Assembly: GCF_000744835.1 (NCBI RefSeq)
Contig: NZ_JQMS01000001.1
Span: 1,364,001-1,428,000, forward strand
Length of the DNA stretch: 64,000 bases
Reading direction: 5' to 3'
Source: Flavobacterium sp. 83
Lineage (GTDB): Bacteria > Bacteroidota > Bacteroidia > Flavobacteriales > Flavobacteriaceae
Both the position numbers and the translations under genes were made by a program. The number at the start of each line of letters is the position of its first letter. The first letter of the stretch is position 1. A model generated the notes under the pieces. That model searched no databases. It saw only the letters and a program-made list of their open reading frames with translations, and had not been told where the DNA came from. Of the stretch, positions 53,665 to 63,387 are shown in pieces.

Positions 53665-54729
53665 CTATTCAAAAATCTGAAACAATGTTTTCCAGTTTAA
53701 TGCGGTATCTAATTGTGGCAGTCCTTTGTATAGCTTAATCTCTTCGAGGTTTTCTATTTTAAAATCATTTTGGTCAGCATAAGGAACTAACCCTTCTTTT
53801 TTTAGTTTTTTTGCTAAATATTCCTGTTCATATTGACCCGGAGTAGGAATGAAAAAAGCTTTTTTATTGAGTTTAGCTAAATCCATAACGGTTGTATATC
53901 CTGATCTGCATAATACGGTATCACTTTCGTTAAAAGTTTGTTCAAGTTGTCTCGTATTCATGAAATTATAATAGGTAACATGGTCAATTTGTTCCTTAAT
54001 TTGGTCTTTTTCTACAATTCCTTTTATAAAAACTACATTCCCATTATATTTACATACTTCAGTCTTTAATTTTTCTTCCAACATACCCCGTTGTGGTTCT
54101 GGTCCCGATAAAATAACCATCAAATCATATTTTTTTGCAGTTTCGCGTTTATGTAATCGGCTCAGTGGACCAATATATTTTGTGACAAAATCAGCCTTTT
54201 TTATATGTCCTAGTTTACCTGTCAAATTTGAAGTTCCTTCCAAATCCGGAATCCAGCATTCTGCATATTTTTTTATAATATGCTGATGCAGCATACTGGT
54301 AATCCAAGTGGTATTGCCTGTCATCACATTTAATTGATGTGTAATAAACACGGATGGTACTTTTTTACTAAATACGCCAAGCCTATTATCAGATAGTACG
54401 CCATCAATGGAATATTTCTTAACCCACTTTTTCACTAATTTTTTTTCAGCCCAAATTGCTTCAATCATTTTTGGACAATTTTGTAATAATTTCCATTTGA
54501 AATTTTTGCCGTTTTTAGAATATTCTATTTCGTATGAAGGCAATTCCAAAGTTTTTAGATATGGAAATTCTTTTCGTAATAATTCTAGTGCAATCCCATC
54601 AGAAGCTATTATTGGAATGTAATTATTGTCTTGTAGTGCCTTAATGATAGGGATGCAACGCGTAGCATGTCCCAACCCCCAATTTAAAGGCGCAATCAAA
54701 ATAGTTTTATTGTTAGTATTCAAATCCAT
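53665..54729 (-). CDS. GT-B-fold glycosyltransferase (MurG/UGT-like)
   Basis: A 354-residue glycosyltransferase with GT-B architecture. The N-terminal domain starts ILIAPLNWGLGHATRCIPII, the glycine-rich acceptor loop of this group, and the C-terminal donor domain has CRSGYTTVMDLAKLNKKAFFIPTPGQYEQEYLA near residues 273-305, the expected UDP-sugar-binding region. There are no transmembrane helices; peripheral membrane association is likely. The substrate cannot be named: cell-envelope glycolipid is a guess. It is a single-gene unit, convergent with phoU. Confidence 0.85.
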   Translation of the reverse strand: MDLNTNNKTILIAPLNWGLGHATRCIPIIKALQDNNYIPIIASDGIALELLRKEFPYLKTLELPSYEIEYSKNGKNFKWKLLQNCPKMIEAIWAEKKLVKKWVKKYSIDGVLSDNRLGVFSKKVPSVFITHQLNVMTGNTTWITSMLHQHIIKKYAECWIPDLEGTSNLTGKLGHIKKADFVTKYIGPLSRLHKRETAKKYDLMVILSGPEPQRGMLEEKLKTEVCKYNGNVVFIKGIVEKDQIKEQIDHVTYYNFMNTRQLEQTFNESDTVLCRSGYTTVMDLAKLNKKAFFIPTPGQYEQEYLAKKLKKEGLVPYADQNDFKIENLEEIKLYKGLPQLDTALNWKTLFQIFE

Positions 54730-54853
54730 TTGGCGATATACGTTCGTTATTTAAATTTGAAAGTTACTCAATGAAGTGGGTTTTTATATTTCGAGCATAT
54801 TACCAAACTATTAATTTATTATGGTAAATATACTTTACTATTTATTAAATAGA

Positions 54854-54883
54854 AAGAGGCTGTTCAAAAAAGAACAGCCTCTT
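54854..54883 (-). terminator. Terminator of the lysine-rich exported protein gene
   Basis: AAGAGGCTGTTC (54854-54865) and its exact complement (54872-54883) around a 6-nt loop, directly downstream of the gene at 54907. Confidence 0.8.
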
Positions 54884-54906
54884 GTTTTTGTATTAAATGG
54901 AAAATA

Positions 54907-55515
54907 TTACTCTTCAATATAGGTTTTGTTTCCGTTTTTATTGATATAATATTTCCCTCCTCTAGGACCTGTATACACTTTTTTACCGTTGTATTCTCCG
55001 GTAATTTTATCAGCTACTTTAGGTGCTTTTTCATTAGTTTCTTTAACTTTTGAAGCAGCTTTTTTGGTTGCCATTTTTGCTGATGAAGTTTCTTTCTTAG
55101 CCTTTTCTATTTTTTTATCGGTCTCTGTAATTTTGTTTTTAATGTCTTTCTCTGTTTTAGTTGCTTTAGCTTCACTTTTTACTTTAGTGGCTTTGTTTTT
55201 AGCTTCTGTTTCAGTTTTGACCGCTTTGTCTTTAGCATCACTTTTTAATTTAGTAGCTTTATTTTTAGCTTCTGTTTCAGTTTTTGCTGCTTTGTCTTTT
55301 GCATCGTTTTTTACTTTGGCTGCTTTGTCTTTTGCATCTGTTTCGGTTTTAGTTGCTTTAGCTTTAGCCATTTTTTCTTTGGCTTCATTTGTTGCTTTTA
55401 CACCTTTTTCGGTTTTTGTTTTTGCTTTTGCAATTTTCTTTTCAGCTGCAGTTTCTTGCGCATAAAAGGTTCCAGATAGAATAAATACTAAACAGAATAA
55501 CACTAATTTTTTCAT
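54907..55515 (-). CDS. Exported Lys/Ala-rich repeat protein with PBCV-type basic adaptor domain
   Basis: A 202-residue exported protein. A signal peptide (1-20, ending FYAQ) is followed by about 140 residues of Lys, Ala, Thr and Glu with 22-residue repeats (TETEAKNKATKLKSDAKDKA type, residues 57-120), likely helical. The last 28 residues (174-201, YNGKKVYTGPRGGKYYINKN) match the PBCV-specific basic adaptor domain first described in chlorella viruses. The repeats resemble histone H1-like tails, but the signal peptide rules out a chromosomal role; cell-envelope binding is more likely. The complementary strand has a long ORF that is only a shadow of the repeats. Confidence 0.85.
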   Translation of the reverse strand: MKKLVLFCLVFILSGTFYAQETAAEKKIAKAKTKTEKGVKATNEAKEKMAKAKATKTETDAKDKAAKVKNDAKDKAAKTETEAKNKATKLKSDAKDKAVKTETEAKNKATKVKSEAKATKTEKDIKNKITETDKKIEKAKKETSSAKMATKKAASKVKETNEKAPKVADKITGEYNGKKVYTGPRGGKYYINKNGNKTYIEE

Positions 55516-55601
55516 GATGATGTTAATTTAAAGTTTGGATTATTATGAGATAATTTTATAATAAATTTAGTGATTTTATTTCTAATAATTGAGCTAAATC
55601 C

Positions 55602-58600
55602 TTAAAAATAAGCTCTTAATTGTATGTTTCCTGTATGTATGGTCTTGCTTGATTCGCTTTTTCTTCCTTGATAATTTAAGTTTATATCTAAAAATTGTGT
55701 CAGATTTTTTTGCAACAATAATCTCCAAGTCATATTTTGCCCCGTTTGTAGTCCTTCTAACATTTGGAATCCAACCGAAGAAAATTCATTTCCGGTGAAT
55801 TTATTCTGATAAAATGAAACTTCTCCATTTAGTGTCAATTTTTTATCACTTGAGTAAGAAAATGAAGTTCCAAAACGATTTTGTGTCAATTTCTCGAAAA
55901 TCCCAATCTGATTTTCTTTGTTTTGTAATTCATAAAATAAATCCCAGCTAGTATTTTTGGAGAATAAATAACTGATTTTTGGAGCCAATTGGTATCCGTT
56001 AATATTATAATTTTTTTCAGTAAAATTTTCAGATTCAATAGCGGTTTGGATTGTTTTTGCAAAAAAATTGAATAACCAACTTTTCCTGTATAAGTTGGTA
56101 TATTGTAGTTGATGTGAACTGTTTTTTGCTTCTTGTGATCCTATAGACAATAAATTTTTTGTTTTATTTTGTAAATAAGTGTAGGTTACAGAATGTTTTT
56201 GTTTTCCTCGATTATAAAACAAACTATTCCTTAAACTGGAATTTAATCCCAGCACATTTTCTTTAGACGTGCTAAAAGGATTTAATTCAAAATTGTCGCC
56301 TTCATTTTTTATTTTTCGATCCATTATAAATGAAGTCTGATTATAAAAATAGGACAGTAATTTTTTTAATCCAAGTTGGTTTTGCCATTGATTTGGATTT
56401 ATGGTTACTGATTGAGAGAACTTATTTTGGTGTGTTTTTATGTAAATTCGGTTCGGTAAGAATATCCGAATGTATTTTGCCTGGTCGATAAATGGTGCGA
56501 TTTCAAATTCTTGTAATTCCTGAATTCGATTATTATTATAGTCATTCCATGTATAAATTCCTTGGCCAGCCGGAACTTCAAGATAGGTGAATTCCTGTTG
56601 AGAAATACTCCCAGAATTAGTTTCATAAACAGTTGTACTTTGAATTAATTGATTGAAAAAACGATCGGAATACATTATTCTGGAATTCATTGAGGATTCT
56701 TTTTTCTTTGTCACATCAGCAAAATCAAGCACTCTATAATTCACATAAGCGGTTAAGTCACTTTTCTTTGTTTGGATTAGTTTTGATTTTAAGTAATAGG
56801 TTTGTGAGGTATTTACATGCCGAACGAATCCATTTTGTAAACTGTCGTTTGCTCTTTTAAGATAACCTAATTCAACAAAAACTCTGGTGCTGTCTCCTCG
56901 TCCTGTAAAAAAGCCATATTCAGTGAATCTTTGGCTTAAAGCCGAAAATTGATTGGTGCTTTTAAATTTCTCCTGATTATCTTCTAATCGAAGGTGTGTC
57001 CCAATCCAGTTTTTATTAAAATGAAATCTAGCTTGAGTTTGGTTTCTATAAAATTTAGAAGCCGATTCAATTCCATTGCTTTTTAAGAAACTGCCGTGAT
57101 TTTGAATCGACCAATTTTTCAATATAAGTGCTCCATCAATTCTATGCCGGTTTCCCGAAATGCTTTCTGAAAAATCCAATTTTTCAAATTGATAGTTGAA
57201 TAGTGCTTTGTTTTGAGGATTTTCTTTTGGATTTAATTCGAAATGAAGGCCAGAAATTAATAAACTTTGATTTCCTATTGCTGTCGTGTTTAAATTCCAA
57301 TCTCGGTCAAATTCAATGTTATAAAGACGTTCCACAGATTTAAAATTTTTCTGGATAAATTGATAACTGGCAAAAGCATCAATATTCCATTTTTTTGAAA
57401 ATAAGCGTTGTTTAGCATTTATTTTGGCGGCTAATCCACGGTTATCAGCATCGTCTGTTGTGGAGAAAAGATTTTTGTCATTGTTGCTAATTCCTATTTC
57501 ATAATCAAAAGCTGTTTTTTCGGTGGGTTTATATTTTCCTAAAAATGTTGCCACTTGAATTTTTGTTGGAGCAACTAATGGTATAACTGGCTCATAATTT
57601 CCTTGTGGAACAGCATTAATTGGCTGGAGAAACTCATAAATTCGACCATTAGCCGATGTGTTTTTCAAGATGTAATTTCCTTTATTTGTTCCCACTAAAC
57701 TAAAACGAACATTGAAAAGTTCGTCATCTGAATTGTTCGAATATTCGAAAATTTCTGCCGAATTAAATGTTGTTTTTCGGTACAACACTTTGTTATCCGA
57801 ATAGGAATCTGCATAAGCGGAAGGCGCTGTCATCAAATCTGGATTATCTCCGGCATTCACTAAAATCTGGGCTTGTTCTTGAGAAAGATTTTGTTGTAAA
57901 GGCTGATTTTTCAAATCGCTTTCGGAGTACAAATACCCACCAAAACTCCATTTTTCATTCTCGTGTGAAGCTCCGGCATAGGCTACAAATCGAGAGTAAT
58001 TTCTGTCTGAATATTGGTATTCTATAGCGATTCGCATTTCCGAAGTAATGGTGAATAGCGGTGTAAATACAATTTCTCCAGCATTATAATCTATGGTGTA
58101 ATCATTATTTTCTCCTCGTTTCAATAAAACTCCGTTCACATAAACCCGTTCCGAACCTGAAATCACAAGAACATACAATTCACCATTTTGGCCTTTTAAT
58201 TTATAGGGTCCCTGATTGCCTTCCTGACCAACAAAATTACTTTTGGCATATTGTCCTTTCACTAAAGCTACCGATGCAAAAATATTGGTTTTACTGTCTT
58301 CAGTTCCAAAATCGAAATTAGTGGCAAGTCCCTGAACCTTTTTATTGAAGTTGAGAAACTGTGTTTTTTTGTTTTCAAGAAAGACATCGCCGGCTCTAAT
58401 ATTCCATTTGTCACTATAAAGTTCCATAAAAATATTATCAAATTGATCTAACTTTTGAGAATAACCTCCGTCTTGCAACGGAATATTGCTGTCTTGTAAG
58501 GAAGCCCTAAGGCTGACTTTATCAGATAACTTGCCTGTAATTTGTAGATCCAGATTTGAATTTAAAACCGTGTTTTGATTGTTGCCAACAGTAACTCCAC

Positions 58601-59033
58601 GCGTAATACTTCCAGAAGTGTTTAATCCGTCAAAAGGGATATTTTTTTTGACTGGATCGGTTTCAATTTTATATAAATTTCCAGAAGTTGCTTCATTGCT
58701 TACTATGCGGCTTGAATCATAAATATGATATTCTTTGGTTAGAATTTCAGGGAATTTCAGATATTGAATCGTTATGGAATCAGTTGGTTGAGTGAAATTA
58801 TTTTTAAAAATCAAGAAGGCTCTTTGAAAATTTACTTTATAAAAAGTGGTGTCAATAGTATTCTCATTGGCGTCAAGCACTTTGAAGAAACTAGAATTGA
58901 TATTTTCATTTTCAATATGGATAGTGTCACGAGTAGCAGCGATTTTTTTTATTTGATATAACGATTTGATTTCCTGGGCTTGTAGTCCGGAAAAAAACAT
59001 TATTAAAAACAAAAACACTACTTTTTTCAACAT
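55602..59033 (-). CDS. Very large outer-membrane beta-barrel protein of unknown function
   Basis: A 1143-residue exported protein. A signal peptide (1-19, ending LQAQ) is followed by a beta-rich N-terminal part (to about 150), a segment LNTSGSITRGVTVGNNQNTVLNSNLD near 133-158 and then long alternating beta strands to the C-terminus (HTGNIQLRAYF), typical of an outer-membrane barrel. The ITRGxxVGNNQ motif reminded me of the large SprA-type translocon family, but the length is half of SprA and I cannot support that identity. Function is unknown. It is a single-gene unit between the lysine-rich protein and aspartate kinase. Confidence 0.75.
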   Translation of the reverse strand: MLKKVVFLFLIMFFSGLQAQEIKSLYQIKKIAATRDTIHIENENINSSFFKVLDANENTIDTTFYKVNFQRAFLIFKNNFTQPTDSITIQYLKFPEILTKEYHIYDSSRIVSNEATSGNLYKIETDPVKKNIPFDGLNTSGSITRGVTVGNNQNTVLNSNLDLQITGKLSDKVSLRASLQDSNIPLQDGGYSQKLDQFDNIFMELYSDKWNIRAGDVFLENKKTQFLNFNKKVQGLATNFDFGTEDSKTNIFASVALVKGQYAKSNFVGQEGNQGPYKLKGQNGELYVLVISGSERVYVNGVLLKRGENNDYTIDYNAGEIVFTPLFTITSEMRIAIEYQYSDRNYSRFVAYAGASHENEKWSFGGYLYSESDLKNQPLQQNLSQEQAQILVNAGDNPDLMTAPSAYADSYSDNKVLYRKTTFNSAEIFEYSNNSDDELFNVRFSLVGTNKGNYILKNTSANGRIYEFLQPINAVPQGNYEPVIPLVAPTKIQVATFLGKYKPTEKTAFDYEIGISNNDKNLFSTTDDADNRGLAAKINAKQRLFSKKWNIDAFASYQFIQKNFKSVERLYNIEFDRDWNLNTTAIGNQSLLISGLHFELNPKENPQNKALFNYQFEKLDFSESISGNRHRIDGALILKNWSIQNHGSFLKSNGIESASKFYRNQTQARFHFNKNWIGTHLRLEDNQEKFKSTNQFSALSQRFTEYGFFTGRGDSTRVFVELGYLKRANDSLQNGFVRHVNTSQTYYLKSKLIQTKKSDLTAYVNYRVLDFADVTKKKESSMNSRIMYSDRFFNQLIQSTTVYETNSGSISQQEFTYLEVPAGQGIYTWNDYNNNRIQELQEFEIAPFIDQAKYIRIFLPNRIYIKTHQNKFSQSVTINPNQWQNQLGLKKLLSYFYNQTSFIMDRKIKNEGDNFELNPFSTSKENVLGLNSSLRNSLFYNRGKQKHSVTYTYLQNKTKNLLSIGSQEAKNSSHQLQYTNLYRKSWLFNFFAKTIQTAIESENFTEKNYNINGYQLAPKISYLFSKNTSWDLFYELQNKENQIGIFEKLTQNRFGTSFSYSSDKKLTLNGEVSFYQNKFTGNEFSSVGFQMLEGLQTGQNMTWRLLLQKNLTQFLDINLNYQGRKSESSKTIHTGNIQLRAYF

Positions 59034-59117
59034 AGATAGTATAACGTCTATGCATCAAAAGTAGTGTATTCTGTAAAACAATAAGTACAAGTCAGGTCTT
59101 TAGGATGAAAAGATTTT

Positions 59118-60374
59118 CTAATTTTCTTTGGTTACTACCTGCATGGTCTCACGGCTCACTTGTTTCAATAATACGGTTTTGTTTTCCTCAACTGTTGCTG
59201 CTGCTTTATCATTGAAATGTCGAATGGTATATAAGGTGACATTTTCATCAAATTCCACTTTGAATTTTTTCGAAAGAATGGCGTTCAAATCTTTGAAATT
59301 TTCAAATTTATCCTCAACGCAAACAGAAAAACTAATTGCTGAATTTTGAATTAAATTTACTTTTATTTTAAATTGGTGAAACAAAGCAAAAATTTCACTA
59401 ATGTTTTCTTCCATTATAAAAGAGAAATCTATTGACGAAAGCGAAATCAAGAGTTGGTTTCTTTTGACAATAAAACAAGGCAAATACGGTTCTAAATCGG
59501 CTCCTTTTGCAACACGAGTTCCCGGTAGTAAAGGATTAATAAACGATTTTACAAATAAAGGAATCTCCTTTTTTTGCAAAGGCTGTAATGTTTTTGGGTG
59601 TATAACTGTAGCGCCATAAAAAGCTAATTCAATCGCTTCACGGTAGGAAATTTGGTTAAGTAAACTTGCATTTTCGAAATACCTTGGGTCAGCATTCATG
59701 ACACCTGGAACATCTTTCCAGATGGTTACACTTTCGGCATTTAGGCAATAAGCAAAAATTGCAGCAGTATAATCAGAACCTTCACGACCTAAAGTAGTGG
59801 TGAAGTTATTTTCGTCAGAACCTAAAAATCCTTGAGTAATGTTTAATATTTTTCTTTTTACATTTTTGGCAATATTCTTCTGTGTTAATTCCCAGTCAAC
59901 TTCTGCATCTCTATAAGTAGCATCTGTTTTTATATAATTTCGCACATCTAACCATTGTGTTTTTATTCCCATAAAGCTCATAAAATGGCTCAGAATAGTG
60001 GTAGATATCAATTCGCCATAACTTACAATTTGATCGTAAACGAAATTATAATTTGGCGATTTATTATGCGCTAAAAAATATTCTAATTCAGAAAATTGAT
60101 TATTTACCGCAGTAAACACTTCGTGCTTTTCTTCTTCAAACAAATCCATAAGAATTTGATTGTGGTATTTTTTTACTTCTTGAACGGATGAATTTAATTC
60201 AGCCGATTTGTCAAAATAATTTTTTATAACGGTTTCAAGTGCGTTAGTAGTTTTTCCCATTGCAGAAACAACTAATAATACATCCTCATAACCTGCTTTT
60301 TGCAAAACGTCATATACGTTTTTTATTCCTGCAGCATCTTTTACAGAAGCACCACCAAATTTGAATACTCTCAT
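59118..60374 (-). CDS. Aspartate kinase
   Basis: Cytoplasmic enzyme that phosphorylates aspartate, the first step to lysine, threonine and methionine. The 418-residue product starts MRVFKFGGASVKDA (the KFGG signature), has LGREGSDYTAAIFAYCL near residue 195 and DVPGVMNADPRYFENAS near 225, and ends in a regulatory region with ACT-like strands (LISLSSIDFSFI, VNLIQNSAISFSVCV). It is a monofunctional form without a homoserine dehydrogenase domain. Feedback inhibition by an amino acid is likely, but which one cannot be read. It is a single-gene unit. Confidence 0.95.
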   Translation of the reverse strand: MRVFKFGGASVKDAAGIKNVYDVLQKAGYEDVLLVVSAMGKTTNALETVIKNYFDKSAELNSSVQEVKKYHNQILMDLFEEEKHEVFTAVNNQFSELEYFLAHNKSPNYNFVYDQIVSYGELISTTILSHFMSFMGIKTQWLDVRNYIKTDATYRDAEVDWELTQKNIAKNVKRKILNITQGFLGSDENNFTTTLGREGSDYTAAIFAYCLNAESVTIWKDVPGVMNADPRYFENASLLNQISYREAIELAFYGATVIHPKTLQPLQKKEIPLFVKSFINPLLPGTRVAKGADLEPYLPCFIVKRNQLLISLSSIDFSFIMEENISEIFALFHQFKIKVNLIQNSAISFSVCVEDKFENFKDLNAILSKKFKVEFDENVTLYTIRHFNDKAAATVEENKTVLLKQVSRETMQVVTKEN

Positions 60375-60381
60375 TTTAAAA

Positions 60382-60411
60382 TTCAGATTTCAGTTTTTCA
60401 GATTTCAGTTT
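60382..60411. repeat. Exact 15-bp tandem repeat between aspartate kinase and GNAT genes
   Basis: TTCAGATTTCAGTTT occurs twice in direct tandem. A second tandem repeat, TTGTTATTTA twice (60441-60460), follows and overlaps the stop codon of the GNAT gene. Both look like slippage products in AT-rich intergenic DNA. Confidence 0.85.
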
Positions 60412-60453
60412 AAATATTTGAAATTTGAAATTATTATTTATTGTTATTTATTG

Positions 60454-60930
60454 TTATTTATTTTTTTCTAAGAACGCGTCAATTCCTGCTTCATCCATTT
60501 GAACAACATCCCAATCTCTTAATACTTTTGCTCCTGATTTTTCATAAAAATCAACTGCTGGAGTATTCCAGTCAAGGACATGCCAGTCAATTCTTCGGAC
60601 ATTATCTCTTTTACCTTGTTTGATGATTTCAGAATATAAGGCATAGCCTAGTCCGGTTCCGCGCATTTTATCTTTTACCACTAAATCCTCCAGATGAATT
60701 ATTTTTCCTTTCCAGGTAGAATAGCGATAATAATACAAAGCGATACCCACAATTTCCGATTCCACCTCGGCTACAAAAACATGAAATAAAGGAGTTGTGC
60801 CAAAACCATCGCGAACTAAATCATCAACAGTGATAAGAACTGCATCAGGTTCTTTTTCAAAGTCTGCCAATTCTTGAATTAGTCCTAAAACCGCTTCCAT
60901 GTCTTCGTGATTTCCTTTTCTAATATTCAT
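60454..60930 (-). CDS. GNAT-family N-acetyltransferase (diamine-type)
   Basis: A 158-residue acetyl-CoA-dependent transferase. The GNAT core motif A is seen as [20 protein letters not shown] (residues about 84-103), with acetyl-CoA binding through RGTGLG, and motif B is [23 protein letters not shown]. The N-terminal [13 protein letters not shown] and [20 protein letters not shown] match spermidine/spermine-acetyltransferase-like members, so a polyamine or thialysine substrate is possible but unproved. It is a single-gene unit. Confidence 0.9.
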   Translation of the reverse strand: MNIRKGNHEDMEAVLGLIQELADFEKEPDAVLITVDDLVRDGFGTTPLFHVFVAEVESEIVGIALYYYRYSTWKGKIIHLEDLVVKDKMRGTGLGYALYSEIIKQGKRDNVRRIDWHVLDWNTPAVDFYEKSGAKVLRDWDVVQMDEAGIDAFLEKNK

Positions 60931-61100
60931 ATATTCTTATTTTAAATGATTGAATTGCTCAAAATAAAGCATTTTTCATTCATTATTCAACTATTTTATA
61001 AGCAAATATACAATAGAGCTAAACTAAGTAAATATTATTCAAATCATTTTCACAAAAAGAGCGATATTTGTGACTTCAAATTAACTACAACGATTTCGTA

Positions 61101-62120
61101 ATGGAAAAACTCAACAGAACTTTAGGTGAATTTATCATCGAAAACCAAAATGCTTTTCAATATTCGTCAGGTGAATTATCCCGGATTATTAACTCAATTC
61201 GGTTGGCTGCAAAAGTAGTGAACTACAAAGTAAACAAAGCGGGACTAGTAGACATAATTGGAGCCGCAGGAGAGCAAAATATACAGGGAGAAGACCAACA
61301 AAAACTAGATGTATATGCCAATGACATTTTTATTCAAACTTTAATCAACCGTGAAATTGTATGCGGTATCGCTTCAGAAGAAAATGATGACTTTATTACA
61401 GTGGAAGGTAGTGACAAAAGCCACAACAATAAATATGTGGTTTTGATGGATCCGCTAGATGGATCTTCAAATATTGATGTGAATGTTTCCGTAGGGACAA
61501 TATTCTCTGTGTATAGACGTGTAACTCCAATAGGTACTCCGGTTACAATTGAGGATTTTTTACAGTCAGGAACGAATCAGGTTGCGGCAGGTTATGTAAT
61601 TTATGGAACGTCAACAATGCTGGTTTATACTACAGGTCATGGTGTAAATGGGTTTACTTTAAATCCTGCAATAGGAACTTTTTATTTATCGCATCCCAAT
61701 ATGCAGTTTTCTAAGGATGGAAATATTTATTCCATCAATGAAGGAAACTATGTTCATTTTCCGCAAGGAGTTAAAGACTATATTAAATATTGCCAGCTTG
61801 AAGAGGAAGACAGACCTTATACTTCACGCTATATAGGGAGTTTAGTTTCTGATATTCATAGAAATATGATAAAAGGCGGAATTTATATTTACCCAACTAG
61901 TTCCAAAGCGCCAAAAGGAAAATTACGCCTGTTATATGAATGTAATCCAATGGCATTTATTGTAGAACAAGCAGGAGGTAAGGCCTCTGATGGTTTTGGA
62001 CGTATAATGGAAATTGAGCCTACTGAATTACACCAACGCGTTCCTTTTTTCTGCGGTAGTTATAATATGGTTGAGAAAGCAGAAGATTTCATGTACAAAG
62101 CAAAATTGAGCAAGTACTAA
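61101..62120 (+). CDS. fbp: Class I fructose-1,6-bisphosphatase
   Basis: Cytoplasmic gluconeogenic enzyme that removes the C1 phosphate from fructose 1,6-bisphosphate. The 339-residue product has the metal-binding signature DPLDGSSN at residues 117-124, ASEEND near 91 (the second metal-binding cluster) and the sugar-binding KGGIYIYP and [20 protein letters not shown] segments. The length is normal (E. coli 332). It is a single-gene unit ended by a bidirectional terminator. The assignment is secure. Confidence 0.98.
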   Translation: MEKLNRTLGEFIIENQNAFQYSSGELSRIINSIRLAAKVVNYKVNKAGLVDIIGAAGEQNIQGEDQQKLDVYANDIFIQTLINREIVCGIASEENDDFITVEGSDKSHNNKYVVLMDPLDGSSNIDVNVSVGTIFSVYRRVTPIGTPVTIEDFLQSGTNQVAAGYVIYGTSTMLVYTTGHGVNGFTLNPAIGTFYLSHPNMQFSKDGNIYSINEGNYVHFPQGVKDYIKYCQLEEEDRPYTSRYIGSLVSDIHRNMIKGGIYIYPTSSKAPKGKLRLLYECNPMAFIVEQAGGKASDGFGRIMEIEPTELHQRVPFFCGSYNMVEKAEDFMYKAKLSKY

Positions 62121-62133
62121 AAAATAACTATAA

Positions 62134-62160
62134 AAAAAGCTCCCGATTTGGGAGCTTTTT
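62134..62160. terminator. Bidirectional terminator between fbp and the TerB-like gene
   Basis: AAAAAGCTCCC (62134-62144) and its exact complement (62150-62160) around a 5-nt loop, between convergent genes. Confidence 0.9.
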
Positions 62161-62166
62161 ATGATT

Positions 62167-62598
62167 TTATTTATGCATGTTTTGCATTTCGAAAAGGAAA
62201 GTGTCTAAATCTACTTTTTTATCTACTAGTGATAATGCTTTCGAAATAATATAATTCACGTTATCGGAATTAAAACCTAATGCTACTCCAATTTTTCTTA
62301 ACAATAATTCTTGTTTGTCTCCTAAATGATGATCCACATGAACCATTCTGGCTAGATCAAACAAACGTTCTAATCTTTGCTCGTGCAAATAAGGAGCATT
62401 AATAGGATATTTTAATGGGTTTTCTAAAATTTCCGCATATTCTTCTGGAGAAATTTCTAGTCTAACGGCCAGTTTGTCTAAAAATAATTTTTCTTCTGGA
62501 GCAAACTTTTCATCGGCAAGCGCGACACGAACTATGGCTGAAAAATGACCTTTATTTCTTTGTTTGAATTCGCTATCAAATAAATCTGAAAATGACAT
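62167..62598 (-). CDS. TerB-family protein
   Basis: A 143-residue all-helical cytoplasmic protein of the TerB/tellurite-resistance-like fold, seen in AIVRVALADEKFAPEEKLFLDKLAVRL near residues 21-47 and VHVDHHLGDKQELLLRKIGVALGF near 92-115, with acidic residues spaced for metal binding. The name comes from tellurite resistance operons; there is no TerC, TerD or other Ter gene nearby, so a tellurite role is not supported. A stress or metal-related role is the most that can be said. Confidence 0.85.
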   Translation of the reverse strand: MSFSDLFDSEFKQRNKGHFSAIVRVALADEKFAPEEKLFLDKLAVRLEISPEEYAEILENPLKYPINAPYLHEQRLERLFDLARMVHVDHHLGDKQELLLRKIGVALGFNSDNVNYIISKALSLVDKKVDLDTFLFEMQNMHK

Positions 62599-62787
62599 AA
62601 TTATTAATTTTTTATCTTACAAAGATAAATCTATTTTTAAATTATTGATTTTAATTTTATTTAAAATTTTGATTTGTTAATCAAAGTATTTTAAATCCTT
62701 GTTTAAAGAATGATTTATATTTTCAAAACATTCATTTTCAAAATTAATCGTAAGTTTACAACCCCATATCAATTTAATAAATAGCCT

Positions 62788-63381
62788 ATGTCAGATTTTT
62801 GGATTTACTTTCAAATAGGATTAAAGCATGTTTTAGATATTCATGCATATGACCATGTTTTGTTTTTAATAGCATTAGCCGTTCCTTTCTCTTTCAAGGA
62901 TTGGCAGCGGATAGTTCTCTTGATAACGCTATTTACAATTGGACATACTGTGGCTTTAGTACTTTCTGTTTTTGGAATAATTGCAATAAAAGTAAATGTT
63001 GTGGAGTTGTTAATACCAATAACAATATTGATAACGGCGCTGTTTAATCTTTTTACGGCTGGTAAATCCAGTAAAAAAGAAAGTATAAATTTAGTTTTTT
63101 TTATAACACTTTTCTTTGGAATTATTCATGGTTTGGGTTTTTCAAACTATTTTAAATCCATTTTGGGCGGAAGTGCAACCTCTAAATTATTGCCTTTGGG
63201 CGAATTTGCATTAGGAATAGAAGCGGCTCAAATTATTGTTGTTTTTGTAGTGTTGGTATTATCTTATATTGTTCAATCTGTTTTTAGATTTTCTAAACGT
63301 GATTGGACTTTAGTGATGTCAGCATTTATAATAGGAGTAGTTTTGCCAATGATTATTGAAAATGAAATCTGGATTAGATAA
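62788..63381 (+). CDS. HupE/UreJ-like membrane protein
   Basis: A 197-residue inner-membrane protein with about six helices. The start FQIGLKHVLDIHAYDHVLFLIALAV, with a His and Asp in HAYDH, and the later GIIHGLGFS segment near residue 110 are typical of HupE/UreJ, a family linked to nickel or cobalt uptake. No hydrogenase or urease genes are in the window, so the metal role is not confirmed. It has no signal peptide beyond its first helix. The dCMP deaminase gene follows 6 bp downstream. Confidence 0.88.
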   Translation: MSDFWIYFQIGLKHVLDIHAYDHVLFLIALAVPFSFKDWQRIVLLITLFTIGHTVALVLSVFGIIAIKVNVVELLIPITILITALFNLFTAGKSSKKESINLVFFITLFFGIIHGLGFSNYFKSILGGSATSKLLPLGEFALGIEAAQIIVVFVVLVLSYIVQSVFRFSKRDWTLVMSAFIIGVVLPMIIENEIWIR

Positions 63382-63387
63382 AAAATA

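Noticed and set aside
54989..55465. 158-codon ORF opposite the lysine-rich protein gene
   Set aside because: It is the hydrophobic antisense image of a Lys/Ala repeat region, with no independent signals.
55602..59033. SprA or another T9SS translocon protein
   Set aside because: About half the length of SprA and only one short motif is reminiscent; not enough for an assignment.
62167..62598. Tellurite resistance locus
   Set aside because: Only a lone TerB-like fold is present; no other ter genes are in the window.
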